DNA of 6,936 bases from an uncultured bacterium (GCA_903842475.1 CAIMMA010000656.1:1-6936), one strand, 5' to 3'. Shown: positions 1 through 6,805, counted from the stretch's first letter. Made by a program: numbers and translations. Notes: generated by a model not told the origin, from the letters alone.

Positions 1-1032
1 AAAATTCGACGATGTTTTTGAGATGCATGAGGCTGTTAACCGAAAACAGCCACAGCATAGCGCTGTTGCGCTCAAAAGGATCAAGTGATGTGCATAACTG
101 TCGGATGCTCCCTTACCAGCACGGCCTTTGTCGATGGTGAGGTGAAACCGGTTGACCGGCCCCTTCCAGGTGTTGGCGGTGGTGAGGACATAATCAAGCA
201 GGACGGCGTTGCCGGTTCCAGGATATTCAGCCTTGGTCGGCGGGTGCAGCAGCCGGCCGAGGGCCCGTTGGGTGGGGGCATCGATGCAATAGGTGTCGAT
301 CAGCTGGTGCTGGTAGGGGGCAAGTTCCGCCGCCTGGGCCGGCCAGACAAAGATGCCGCCGGGCGGAGCCGGGCGGTAACGGTGCTCGATGGTCACCTGT
401 TTGCCGGGGGCAAAGGTCTGGTTCCAGTAATAGCGTTCGATGATCGACCAGGCCGGGGTGGGTGGTTCCGGCCCGTGGAAAGCGGCCAGCCCCCGGGCCT
501 TGAGCCTCGCCTGGGCCGCTGGGGGCAGTCGGGCCAGGGCCAGGGTCACCTGGTCGATCTCCAGCGACAGGGGGATGCCCAAACTTTTCAGCAGGGCGGT
601 GACGTCTTCGCCCGGGGCGTCGTAGGCTGCCGAGGGCCGGCGGGCTTCGTCGTACGGTGGTTCGACCACCGCAATCCGGTCAATTGCCACCGCGATCCCG
701 CGGCCGTCGACCAGGGCGACAAAATCGACCATGTTTTGCCGCCGCAGCTTGTTCTCGGCCAGGGCAAAGGCGGATTCCTGGAGGTCGGCCAGGGCAATGG
801 GCGGCAGGGGAAAGATCACCTCGCCCCTGACCTCCTCGTTGGAGTCGTTACGGAAGAGCGAACGCACCCGCACCTGGTCGGGGCTGAGGAACAGGTCTTC
901 GCTCACCATCCGTACCGCCGCGGTCCGGCTGAACTGCAGGCCGGTGGCGGTGAGGCCGCCGAAACCGTCGTTGGCCGCCGCCCTGAACGGGGCCAGCAGC
1001 AGGAGCGCCGCCAACAGGGTACCGGCCTTCAT
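1..1032 (-). CDS. DUF4424-family exported protein, 3' end missing or disrupted at window edge
   Basis: The function of this family is unknown. The product starts with a signal peptide (residues 1-20, hydrophobic LLAALLLLAP, then AAA before Asn21). The region NDGFGGLTATGLQF followed by MVSEDLFLSPDQVRVR and a following F-R-N matches what I remember of the DUF4424 N-terminus, which predicts a secreted or periplasmic beta-rich domain. A second typical block, with YYWNQTF, IEHRYRP and later FHLTIDKG (to about residue 303), is also present. The ATG at 1032 overlaps the upstream synthetase stop by one base (TGATG), with a GAGGGAG Shine-Dalgarno (1037-1043) four bases before it, so translation is probably coupled. 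The frame stays open to base 1 (344 codons), but after about residue 304 it becomes Cys/Ser-rich and no longer looks like the family, where a conserved C-terminal tail is expected. GC falls at the same place. The real homologous part therefore probably ends near base 115. The family call is from memory of motifs. Confidence 0.72.
   Translation of the reverse strand, partial: MKAGTLLAALLLLAPFRAAANDGFGGLTATGLQFSRTAAVRMVSEDLFLSPDQVRVRSLFRNDSNEEVRGEVIFPLPPIALADLQESAFALAENKLRRQNMVDFVALVDGRGIAVAIDRIAVVEPPYDEARRPSAAYDAPGEDVTALLKSLGIPLSLEIDQVTLALARLPPAAQARLKARGLAAFHGPEPPTPAWSIIERYYWNQTFAPGKQVTIEHRYRPAPPGGIFVWPAQAAELAPYQHQLIDTYCIDAPTQRALGRLLHPPTKAEYPGTGNAVLLDYVLTTANTWKGPVNRFHLTIDKGRAGKGASDSYAHHLILLSATALCCGCFRLTASCISKTSSNF
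2..88 (+). other. possible 3' end of a foreign plus-strand ORF (unrecognised)
   Basis: A plus-strand frame is open from the window edge to TGA at 86-88 and encodes 28 residues beginning KFDDVFEMHEAV and ending ALKRIK. The composition looks like the tail of a soluble protein. The stretch is about 44% GC over the first 100 bases, against about 62% in the next 60. One possibility is the C-terminal end of a transposase or another mobile gene that interrupts the DUF4424 gene. The codon-aligned minus-strand reading (containing NSAMLWLFSV and MHLKNIVEF) is also open and equally plausible by eye. I recognise neither. With under 30 codons, an open frame alone is weak evidence. Confidence 0.25.
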
Positions 1033-3158
1033 CAAGCTCCCTCGCCGCAGCCCCGGCCGTTGTCGATCCGCAGCCTCGCGTCCAGCGCCAGCACCGACCC
1101 TTGGCCAAAAATCCGTACCGGATTGATATCGAGTTCGACGATCTGCGGAAAGTCGGTCAGCAGTTGCGCGATGTTCACGATGGACCGGACCAGGGGGGCG
1201 GGGTCGATGGGGGCGCGGCCCCGCAGTCCCGTCAGCATCCGCCAGGATTGGAGCCGTTCCAGTTTCTCCAGAATTTCTTCCGCCGACGAGGGGCAGAGCG
1301 CCCGCTCCACATCCTTGAACACTTCGACATAGATGCCGCCGTAACCGAAAAAAACCACTGGCCCGAAGGCGGGATCCCGAATGCCGCCGATGAACAGATC
1401 GTAGCCGTCGGCCGCCATAGCCATCACCCGGACGCCGTCCATTCGGGCGCCGGGTCGATGGCGTTCCAGGTTGGCTTTGATCCGCTCAAAGCCCCGGATT
1501 GCTTCCGCTTGCGATTGGATCCCGGTCAGGACGCCGCCCGCCTCGGTTTTGTGGACCGCCTCCGGCGAAACCACCTTGAGCACTGCCGGATAGCCGATCC
1601 GTTCCGCAATCCGGCCGGTCTCCTCCGCCGATCCGGCCACCTCCGAGGGTGGACAGGGAAGACCGTACAGGGTCAGGAGCTCGAAGGCCTCCTCGCCGAT
1701 GACGCCGCTGCGGTCGGCCAGCCAGTTTTGGGCTGCCTGGCGCTGGATCCCGGCGGCGGGGTCCGGTCGAAAAAGGCCCGCTGCCTTGCGGGCGTGAAAG
1801 CTCATCTGCCGCTGCAGGGCGAGCAGCGCCTCCTCGGGGCCGTCGAAAATCGGGATCGACAGCCGCTCCTTGATGGCGGCCAGGGCCGGGCCATGGCCAT
1901 AGAGCACCACGGCCAGCGGTTTCCCCGAGCTGCGGATGACCCCGGTGGTCGCTAGCGAGATGTCGGTGTTGAACATGGCGGTGAACACGTCTCCGCCGCC
2001 CGCCGGCATCTGCGGCCACTGGCTGGCGAAAATGGCGCCGTCCACCTGGTCGTTGGCCAGCACCCGGCCGAAAATGGTCGGGTACTGGTCGATCTGGTAG
2101 ATGTCGCCCATGTCCAGGGGGTTGGCGAACTTGATGATCCCGGCGTTGGCCACCGTGGCCAGTTCCCGGTAAAAATCTTCGCCCGGATCGGCAAAAACAA
2201 ACCCCCGGCGTTCGCCGATATCGGCCATGGCCACCGCCAGGCCGCCCGCCGGGCTCATGGCCATGAGCCGCTTGCCGCGCATCGGCGGCAGGTCAAAGGC
2301 CTTGGCGGTGGTGATGAAATCGCGGAAATGGTCGATGCGGATGATCCCGGCGCGTTGGAAGGCGGTATCGATGATGTCGTCGTCGTTGCGCAGCGCGGCG
2401 GTATGACTCATGGCGGCCCGGCTGCCGGCAAGCGTGGTGTTGGCCTTATAGATAATGATGGGTTTGTCGATCTGCTCGGCAATGCGGATCAGCCGTGCAC
2501 CGTCGGCGATGCTTTCCAGGTAGAGCCCGATTACCTTGGTTTCGGGATCAATGCCCAGATATTCGAGGAAATCGTTCTCGTCGAGATCGAGTTTGTTGCC
2601 GATACTGGCGAACTTGGCCATGCCGACTTGTTCGGACTCCATCAGGTTCCAGAGGAAAAGGCCGAGCCCCCCGCTTTGGGTGATCAGGGACAATCCTCCT
2701 TTTTTCACCGGAAAGGAGGGGACAAAGGGCAGGCAAAGGCCATGGCCGGTGTTGGCCAGGGCCAAACCGTTGGGACCGACGAAGCGAATGCCGTGCTTCC
2801 CGGCGGCCGCCAACAGTCGGGCGGCCAAGGCCTGGCCTTCGGCACTCGATTCGTTGAAGCCACCCGCCTGCACTGCCAGCCGTTTGATCCCGGCTTGGCC
2901 GCAGTCCTCCACCGCCTCGGGGACATAGCGGGCCGGAATCAGCAGCACCGCCAGCTCCGGGACGATCGGCAGTTCGGCCGCGCTCCGGTAGACGCGGATG
3001 CCGTCGACCTCGGTTTCCTCGGTGGCCGGATTGATGCCGAAGATGCGGCCGCGAAATCCCCAGCGCAGGCAGTTTTCAAGAATGATCCGAGGGGTGTTGT
3101 CGGGTTTGCCGGAGAGTCCGTAAATGGCCAGGCTGGCGGGGGAGAAAAAAGTTTGCAT
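1032..3158 (-). CDS. Acyl-CoA synthetase (NDP-forming), fused alpha-beta acetate-CoA ligase type
   Basis: This 708-residue protein has the domain order of fused ADP-forming acyl-CoA synthetases, which interconvert acyl-CoA + ADP + Pi with a free acid + ATP + CoA in the cytoplasm. An N-terminal CoA-binding Rossmann domain (about 1-145, with VGPNGLAL at 127-134) is followed by succinyl-CoA-synthetase-like ligase domains (about 150-460) and a C-terminal ATP-grasp domain (about 480-700). Visible active-site elements are SIGNKLDLDEND (185-196), Glu215 in YLES, His252 in MSHTAAL (equivalent to the phosphorylated alpha-subunit His), and His536 in VHKTEAGGV (equivalent to the swinging beta-subunit His). 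DPAFGPVVFFGYGGIYVE and ELDINPV are standard ATP-grasp blocks. There is no GNAT acetyltransferase domain, so it is not a PatZ/Pka protein. The ATG at 3158 is the furthest upstream start, because an in-frame TGA lies three codons before it; its Shine-Dalgarno is weak. Substrate (acetate or another acid) cannot be read from the sequence. Confidence 0.93.
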   Translation of the reverse strand: MQTFFSPASLAIYGLSGKPDNTPRIILENCLRWGFRGRIFGINPATEETEVDGIRVYRSAAELPIVPELAVLLIPARYVPEAVEDCGQAGIKRLAVQAGGFNESSAEGQALAARLLAAAGKHGIRFVGPNGLALANTGHGLCLPFVPSFPVKKGGLSLITQSGGLGLFLWNLMESEQVGMAKFASIGNKLDLDENDFLEYLGIDPETKVIGLYLESIADGARLIRIAEQIDKPIIIYKANTTLAGSRAAMSHTAALRNDDDIIDTAFQRAGIIRIDHFRDFITTAKAFDLPPMRGKRLMAMSPAGGLAVAMADIGERRGFVFADPGEDFYRELATVANAGIIKFANPLDMGDIYQIDQYPTIFGRVLANDQVDGAIFASQWPQMPAGGGDVFTAMFNTDISLATTGVIRSSGKPLAVVLYGHGPALAAIKERLSIPIFDGPEEALLALQRQMSFHARKAAGLFRPDPAAGIQRQAAQNWLADRSGVIGEEAFELLTLYGLPCPPSEVAGSAEETGRIAERIGYPAVLKVVSPEAVHKTEAGGVLTGIQSQAEAIRGFERIKANLERHRPGARMDGVRVMAMAADGYDLFIGGIRDPAFGPVVFFGYGGIYVEVFKDVERALCPSSAEEILEKLERLQSWRMLTGLRGRAPIDPAPLVRSIVNIAQLLTDFPQIVELDINPVRIFGQGSVLALDARLRIDNGRGCGEGA

Positions 3159-3172
3159 GGTCGCGTTTCAGG

Positions 3173-3182
3173 TGAATATTCA
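3173..3182. repeat. 10-bp perfect palindrome before the synthetase gene
   Basis: TGAATATTCA is a perfect palindrome 14 bases upstream of the synthetase ATG, inside the 91-base gap after znuB. It could be a small operator or a chance AT-rich palindrome. The same gap holds a GC-rich 5-bp stem (GCCCC 3204-3208 with GGGGC 3220-3224) that has no T-tract in either direction, so I see no terminator separating znuB from the synthetase. Confidence 0.25.
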
Positions 3183-3249
3183 AGAGGAGGTGTGGTTGTC
3201 GGCGCCCCCTGGTGCTGGTGGGGCAAGGTGGTGGTCCGTTCGGATGTGC

Positions 3250-4116
3250 TCAGGCCGTTTGTTTGCCTCGGTGGGCGGCAAACACCATGCTGATCAGGAA
3301 CCAGCCGCAGGCCACCAGGATGATGGTGGCGCCGGTGGCGGTCCGGGCCCAATCCTGGGCGCTGATGAGCAGGCCGGTGATCGCCGAGCTGATCCCGACC
3401 AGCAGGGCCCACCAGAACATGCTGCCGGCGGAGCGGGCGACATTTCGGGCCGCCGCCGCCGGGACCACCAGCAGGGCGGTGACCAGCAGCACGCCGACCG
3501 CCTGCACCGAAAACATGACGATCAGGCTGAGCAGGCCGGCAAAGATATACTGGTGGGCGGCCACGCGAATTCGGTGCGCCTTGGCCAGGGAGGGGTTGAG
3601 GCCGATGTAGAGCAGGTGGTTGTAGCTCATTGCCTGGAAGCTCATCAACACCGCAAAGAGCGCCATCAGGCAGAGAATCTGGCCGTCGCTGATGGTGAGA
3701 ATGTCGCCGTAGAGAAACCGTTGCAGATCGCGGGCGAGGCTGCGGTCGCGGCTGACCATGGCCAGGCCGAAGGCCACCATGGCCGAGAAGAACACGCCGA
3801 TGACCGTATCGCTCGCCAGGTTGGAATGGCGCTGCATGAGCATGATCCCCAGACCCACCAGCAGGCCGAACGCCGGCATGGTCCAGTTGGGGTCCACCGA
3901 AAAGAGCAGGCCCAGGGCCACCCCGGCAAAGGCCGAATGGCTGATGGCATCGGCAAAAAACGACATGCGGAAGTTGACCACCATGATCCCCATGGCAGCG
4001 GCCATCGGCGCGAGCAGGAGCAATCCGGCCATGGCCTGCTGCATGAACCGGGCCTGCATGCACTCAAAGGGCAGGAGGTGCACGATCAGCGCGTACAAGG
4101 GCGATAGATCAGGCAT
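3250..4116 (-). CDS. znuB: Zinc (metal) ABC transporter permease, ABC-3 family
   Basis: This is the inner-membrane channel subunit of the zinc importer, 288 residues, a normal length for ABC-3 (ZnuB/MntB/TroC) permeases. It is strongly hydrophobic, with about eight predicted membrane segments (for example around 28-48, 53-73, 79-95, 102-121, 145-163, 189-219, 232-252 and 261-281). Family motifs are SFFADAISHSAFAGVALG (52-69), FLYGDILTISD (134-144) and VGVLLVTALLVVPAAAARN (207-225). I chose the ATG at 4116, starting MPDLSPLYALIV, rather than the in-frame ATG at 4158: the shorter start gives a typical N-terminus, and the 42 extra bases lie deep in the end of znuC. The ATG overlaps the znuC stop by eight bases (ATGCCTGA), which implies coupled translation. 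The sequence cannot settle zinc versus manganese for this subunit, but the cognate ZnuA points to zinc. Confidence 0.93.
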   Translation of the reverse strand: MPDLSPLYALIVHLLPFECMQARFMQQAMAGLLLLAPMAAAMGIMVVNFRMSFFADAISHSAFAGVALGLLFSVDPNWTMPAFGLLVGLGIMLMQRHSNLASDTVIGVFFSAMVAFGLAMVSRDRSLARDLQRFLYGDILTISDGQILCLMALFAVLMSFQAMSYNHLLYIGLNPSLAKAHRIRVAAHQYIFAGLLSLIVMFSVQAVGVLLVTALLVVPAAAARNVARSAGSMFWWALLVGISSAITGLLISAQDWARTATGATIILVACGWFLISMVFAAHRGKQTA

Positions 4117-4927
4117 GGGGCGGCCTTCGGCAGCATGGGGCGGTGCACACGGCACCATCGTCCGGCATGGAACGGGAGTTGACCAGACCCATGTGCATGC
4201 CGAAAATGGCGGTGAGGGTGTCGTTGGTCAGGGTCAGGCGCGGCGGCCCTTCCGCCGCCACCTTGCGGTTGAGGCAGATCACATGGGTGGCGTGGTGGGT
4301 GACCGTGGGCAGGTCGTGGCAGACCATCAACTGGGTGAACCCTTTGCGTCGGCGCAGGTCGTCGAGCAGCTCGCAAAACAGGTGTTCACCTTGAAAGTCC
4401 ACCCCCGCCGAGGGCTCGTCGAGCACCAGGAGGTCGGGCTCCTGGCGGAGGGCCAGGGCCAGCAGTATCCGCTGCATTTCCCCGCCGGAAAGGGCGCCGA
4501 TCCTCCGGTCCGCCAGGTGTTCGGCTTGCACCATGGCCAGATACTCCAGGGAATGCCGCTGCAGCTCGCGGCCGATGCCGAACCACAGCGGTTTTTTCTG
4601 GAAGCCTATGGCCAGGAACTCATTGACGGTCAGGGGCATGCCCCGATCAAAGGTGAGTCGTTGCGGCACATACCCGATCACCTTGGGCTTGGAGCCGTTG
4701 CCGATGATGTCGATGCGGCCCTGGTAGGATATTTCATCGAGCAGGGCCAGCAGCAGGGTGGTTTTTCCGGCCCCGTTGGGACCGATGATCGCGGTGCTGC
4801 TCCCTTTGGGAACCGTGGCGGTGACCGCATCGAGAATGGAGATGCCGCCCCGCTCCACTGTGACCGCTTCAAAGCGGACCGCAGCATCAACGGGTTGATA
4901 CAGGGGGAGGGCGTCAGTTGCTGCCAA
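4109..4927 (-). CDS. znuC: Zinc ABC transporter ATP-binding protein
   Basis: This cytoplasmic ATPase subunit powers ZnuB. It carries the full set of ABC motifs: Walker A GPNGAGKTT (about residues 49-57), Q-loop YVPQR, signature LSGGEMQR, Walker B DLLVLDEPSAGVD and the H-loop in VCHDL. Its 272 residues are slightly long for the family because of N- and C-terminal extensions. No ATG fits the start: the best one is TTG at 4927-4925, preceded at five bases by AGAGAG (4933-4938), and it overlaps the end of znuA by 14 bases. The next plausible starts would remove residues before the first beta strand. The C-terminal tail (CTAPCCRRPPHA) has three Cys and a His and overlaps the start of znuB. Assignment to zinc rather than manganese or iron rests on the neighbouring binding protein. 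Confidence 0.93.
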   Translation of the reverse strand: MAATDALPLYQPVDAAVRFEAVTVERGGISILDAVTATVPKGSSTAIIGPNGAGKTTLLLALLDEISYQGRIDIIGNGSKPKVIGYVPQRLTFDRGMPLTVNEFLAIGFQKKPLWFGIGRELQRHSLEYLAMVQAEHLADRRIGALSGGEMQRILLALALRQEPDLLVLDEPSAGVDFQGEHLFCELLDDLRRRKGFTQLMVCHDLPTVTHHATHVICLNRKVAAEGPPRLTLTNDTLTAIFGMHMGLVNSRSMPDDGAVCTAPCCRRPPHA

Positions 4928-5888
4928 GCGTTCTCTCTAAGGTGTCCAGGTTGGTGCGCATGACCTGCTCGTAATAGTCAAGCGGGGCCTCGGTCGGTCC
5001 GTTGGCCGCTGGATCGAGGGTGGCGGCGGCGATCCCGGCTTCCTTGGCAATGGTTTTGCCAACCCCTTTGGGATACTGTGGTTCGGTGAAAATAGCTCCA
5101 GCTTTTTTCTCTTTGACGGTCGCCACGATCGCCAGGATTTCCGAGGCTGAGGGTTCCTGGCCGGCGTGGCCCTGGACCACCGCGACCACCTCCAGGCCCA
5201 TGTCCCGGGCCAGGTAATCAAAGACGCCATGCTGGGTGACGATCCGGTTGTTGCGCAGCCGTTGGCCCAGCGCGGTACAGGCCTCGGCCAGGCGTTCCAG
5301 CCGTTGCCCGTAGGCTTTGGCATTGGCGGCGTACAGCGGAGCGCCGGCCGGGTCGATCCTGGCCAGCTGAGCGGCGATGTTGGCGCTCAGCTGGGCCGCC
5401 ATGCGGGGGCTGGCAAAGAGATGGGGGTTGGGCGTCTCGGCCTCCTCGTGCAGCTGGTCCTTGGCTGCCGGCCGGCCAGGGTGCCCGTCGTGGTCGTGCT
5501 CTTCTGCTTCGCCGAAGTGGAGGAGCTGGGTGATCCCCCGGGAACTGTCGATAATCCGCAGCTTGGGATTGGCCTGCTGCACCGGTGCGCCCATGAATTC
5601 CTCCAGGCCCAGGCCGTTGATGATCAGGACATCGGCCTTGGTCAATTTCCGCATATCCTGGGGGGACAGGGCATAATCATGGGGGCAGCCCAGTTCGGCC
5701 GGGATCATCAGCGCCACTTGGACCCTCTTGTTCCCTGCCGTGAGGTTGCGGGTGATCTGGTAAATGGGGAAGGTAGAGGCGAGCAGCTGCAGGGTTTGTT
5801 CGGCGGCAAGTCCTGGTCGATGCGGCCAGAGCAGGGCGGCGCAGCAACTGAGCAGCGCGATCAGCAACCTGGTACAGGTGTTGGTCAT
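4914..5888 (-). CDS. znuA: Periplasmic zinc-binding protein of the Znu ABC importer
   Basis: This is a cluster A-I (ZnuA/TroA-like) solute-binding protein of 324 residues that captures zinc in the periplasm and delivers it to ZnuBC. A signal peptide covers residues 1-29 (TRLLIALLSCCAALLW, cleavage probably after GLAA). Likely metal ligands are His70 in CPHDY, His156 in PNPHLF and His220 in VTQHGVFDY, with Glu269 (FTEPQ) or Asp292 (LDP) as the acidic partner. Between the first two sites is a charged His-rich loop (about 128-156, containing EEHDHDGH), typical of zinc-specific members. A Cys in the signal peptide is not in a clear lipobox. The frame stays open up to 6131, but I chose ATG 5888: the signal peptide begins there and a strong promoter lies just upstream. 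The longer form would contain that promoter and hide the signal peptide. It is the first gene of the leftward operon. Confidence 0.93.
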   Translation of the reverse strand: MTNTCTRLLIALLSCCAALLWPHRPGLAAEQTLQLLASTFPIYQITRNLTAGNKRVQVALMIPAELGCPHDYALSPQDMRKLTKADVLIINGLGLEEFMGAPVQQANPKLRIIDSSRGITQLLHFGEAEEHDHDGHPGRPAAKDQLHEEAETPNPHLFASPRMAAQLSANIAAQLARIDPAGAPLYAANAKAYGQRLERLAEACTALGQRLRNNRIVTQHGVFDYLARDMGLEVVAVVQGHAGQEPSASEILAIVATVKEKKAGAIFTEPQYPKGVGKTIAKEAGIAAATLDPAANGPTEAPLDYYEQVMRTNLDTLERTLGSN

Positions 5889-5937
5889 GGGGTTTATCTC
5901 GGTGCGGGTTGACAAAAGGTGCCTGCGAATTCGGTGC

Positions 5938-5965
5938 ATTATACCGGGACGGTCGGGTCCGTCAA
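5938..5965 (-). promoter_or_regulatory. Sigma70-type promoter for the znuACB operon
   Basis: On the minus strand, TTGACG (5965-5960) and a perfect TATAAT (5943-5938) are separated by 16 bases. Transcription would start near 5931, giving a leader of about 43 bases before the znuA ATG. The match is 11 of 12 consensus bases in high-GC DNA, which makes it a strong candidate. It is a prediction from sequence only. Confidence 0.75.
5948..5963. promoter_or_regulatory. Inverted repeat in the znuA promoter, candidate operator
   Basis: GACGG (5948-5952) and CCGTC (5959-5963) form a perfect 5-bp inverted repeat with a 6-base gap. It overlaps the -35 element and spacer of the znuA promoter. A second offset repeat, GGAC (5947-5950) with GTCC (5957-5960), lies in the same place. 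A repressor such as Zur could bind here. The site does not resemble the AT-rich Zur box known from gammaproteobacteria, so the regulator is not identified. Confidence 0.35.
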
Positions 5966-6082
5966 TTCCCCTTCGTGGTCGGCCGCCCATTTTTTGCCCT
6001 TTCTTTGGGCGAACGGGGACACTATGGCTGCAGATCAGGCGGAAATGGGCGGGCTGCCCGGGTGAAAAAAAGTCGCCGCTGC

Positions 6083-6110
6083 TTGTCAAAAGCACGATCA
6101 TGCCGATAGT
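6083..6110 (+). promoter_or_regulatory. Candidate promoter for the tesA gene
   Basis: TTGTCA (6083-6088, 5 of 6 consensus) is followed after 16 bases by GATAGT (6105-6110, 4 of 6). Transcription would start near 6117, about 44 bases before the tesA ATG. The -10 is moderate, and other weaker combinations exist upstream. Confidence 0.4.
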
Positions 6111-6119
6111 AGCTATCGG
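6103..6119. promoter_or_regulatory. 7-bp perfect inverted repeat over the tesA -10 region
   Basis: CCGATAG (6103-6109) and CTATCGG (6113-6119) are exact reverse complements around a 3-base centre. The element covers the proposed -10 and start site of tesA, so it could be an operator, or a small hairpin at the very 5' end of the transcript. The rest of the 272-base region 5889-6160 holds the two promoters, a weak GCCC/GGGC stem (5996-6010) without a T-tract, and nothing else I can name. Confidence 0.4.
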
Positions 6120-6160
6120 GTCGCGGTCCATCTCCGCGGTACGAGTTTGAGGGACAAATT

Positions 6161-6805
6161 ATGGGTCGAATGCCAATCCTTGTGGGGTTTTTTTTCTTGC
6201 TGAGCTGCGTTTCGGGGATTGCCCGGGCGGAGCGGGTCGTCCTTTTTCTGGGGGATTCGCTGACCGCCGGCCGGGGGGTGGCTACCGACGAGGCCTACCC
6301 GCAGCTGCTCGGCGCCATGCTGGCGCGGGACGGAATAGCCGATGTCCGGATTGTCAACGGTTCCATCAGCGGTTCGACCTCGGCCGGCGCCCTCGCCCGG
6401 CTGCAATGGTACCGGGGCAAAATTCGGCCATCGGTGCTCTTTCTGGCGCTGGGGGCCAACGATGGTCTGCGCGGCCTGACCATCGAGGAGATGGAGAACA
6501 ATCTGGCGGCGGTGATCGCCGCTGCCCAGGCGCAGTCCATGCGCGTGATCCTGGCCGGGATGGAATTGCCGCCCAATTACGGCGATGACTTCACCGGCGC
6601 CTTCCGCAAGGTATATCGGGATCTCGCGGCTCGCTACGCTGTTCGTCTGATCCCCTTTCTGCTCGAAGGGGTTGGCGGGGTGGCGGCCCTCAATCAAGCC
6701 GACGCCATCCACCCCAATGCAGAGGGCCATCGCCGGATCGCCCTCCATGTCTATCCCGTTCTCAAGCAGCATCTCACGGAGCCTCATGCCCCAGGAAAAG
6801 AGTGA
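6161..6805 (+). CDS. tesA: TesA-like SGNH-hydrolase (arylesterase / lysophospholipase L1 type)
   Basis: This secreted esterase of the GDSL/SGNH family would hydrolyse acyl esters, lysophospholipids or acyl thioesters in the periplasm. At 214 residues it matches E. coli TesA in size. A signal peptide (residues 1-23, hydrophobic core PILVGFFFLLSC, ending ARA before Glu24) precedes the four catalytic blocks. These are GDSLTAG (31-37, nucleophile Ser33), NGSISGSTSAGA (66-77, oxyanion Gly71), GANDGLRG (98-105, Asn100) and DAIHPNAEGH (181-190, Asp181 and His184). All catalytic residues are present. The ATG at 6161 has GAGGGA (6149-6154) six bases upstream; a second in-frame ATG at 6170 has no such site. 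The gene is divergent from znuA and overlaps the next ABC ATPase gene, as expected from the common tesA-ybbA pairing. The physiological substrate cannot be told from sequence. Confidence 0.92.
   Translation: MGRMPILVGFFFLLSCVSGIARAERVVLFLGDSLTAGRGVATDEAYPQLLGAMLARDGIADVRIVNGSISGSTSAGALARLQWYRGKIRPSVLFLALGANDGLRGLTIEEMENNLAAVIAAAQAQSMRVILAGMELPPNYGDDFTGAFRKVYRDLAARYAVRLIPFLLEGVGGVAALNQADAIHPNAEGHRRIALHVYPVLKQHLTEPHAPGKE

Noticed and set aside
89..97. A match to the DnaA-box consensus (TGTGCATAA, minus strand TTATGCACA)
   Set aside because: It is a single copy, with no cluster, AT-rich unwinding region or origin genes nearby.
3204..3224. GC-rich stem after znuB as a transcription terminator
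   Set aside because: It has five base pairs, an 11-base loop and no T-run downstream in the znuB direction.
85..4963. Long plus-strand open frames at 85-1332, 1101-1955, 2328-3293, 3124-4107 and 3758-4963
   Set aside because: They lie opposite well-recognised minus-strand genes, have low-complexity Gly/Arg/Gln/His-rich products and show no family motifs. They are by-products of high GC.
5996..6010. GCCC/GGGC stem as a terminator between znuA and tesA
   Set aside because: The stem is only four base pairs with a 7-base loop, has no T-tract after it on either strand, and the flanking genes diverge, so no terminator is expected there.
5889..6131. Extended N-terminus of ZnuA starting at 6131
   Set aside because: It would include the strong promoter at 5938-5965 and place the signal peptide about 80 residues inside the protein.
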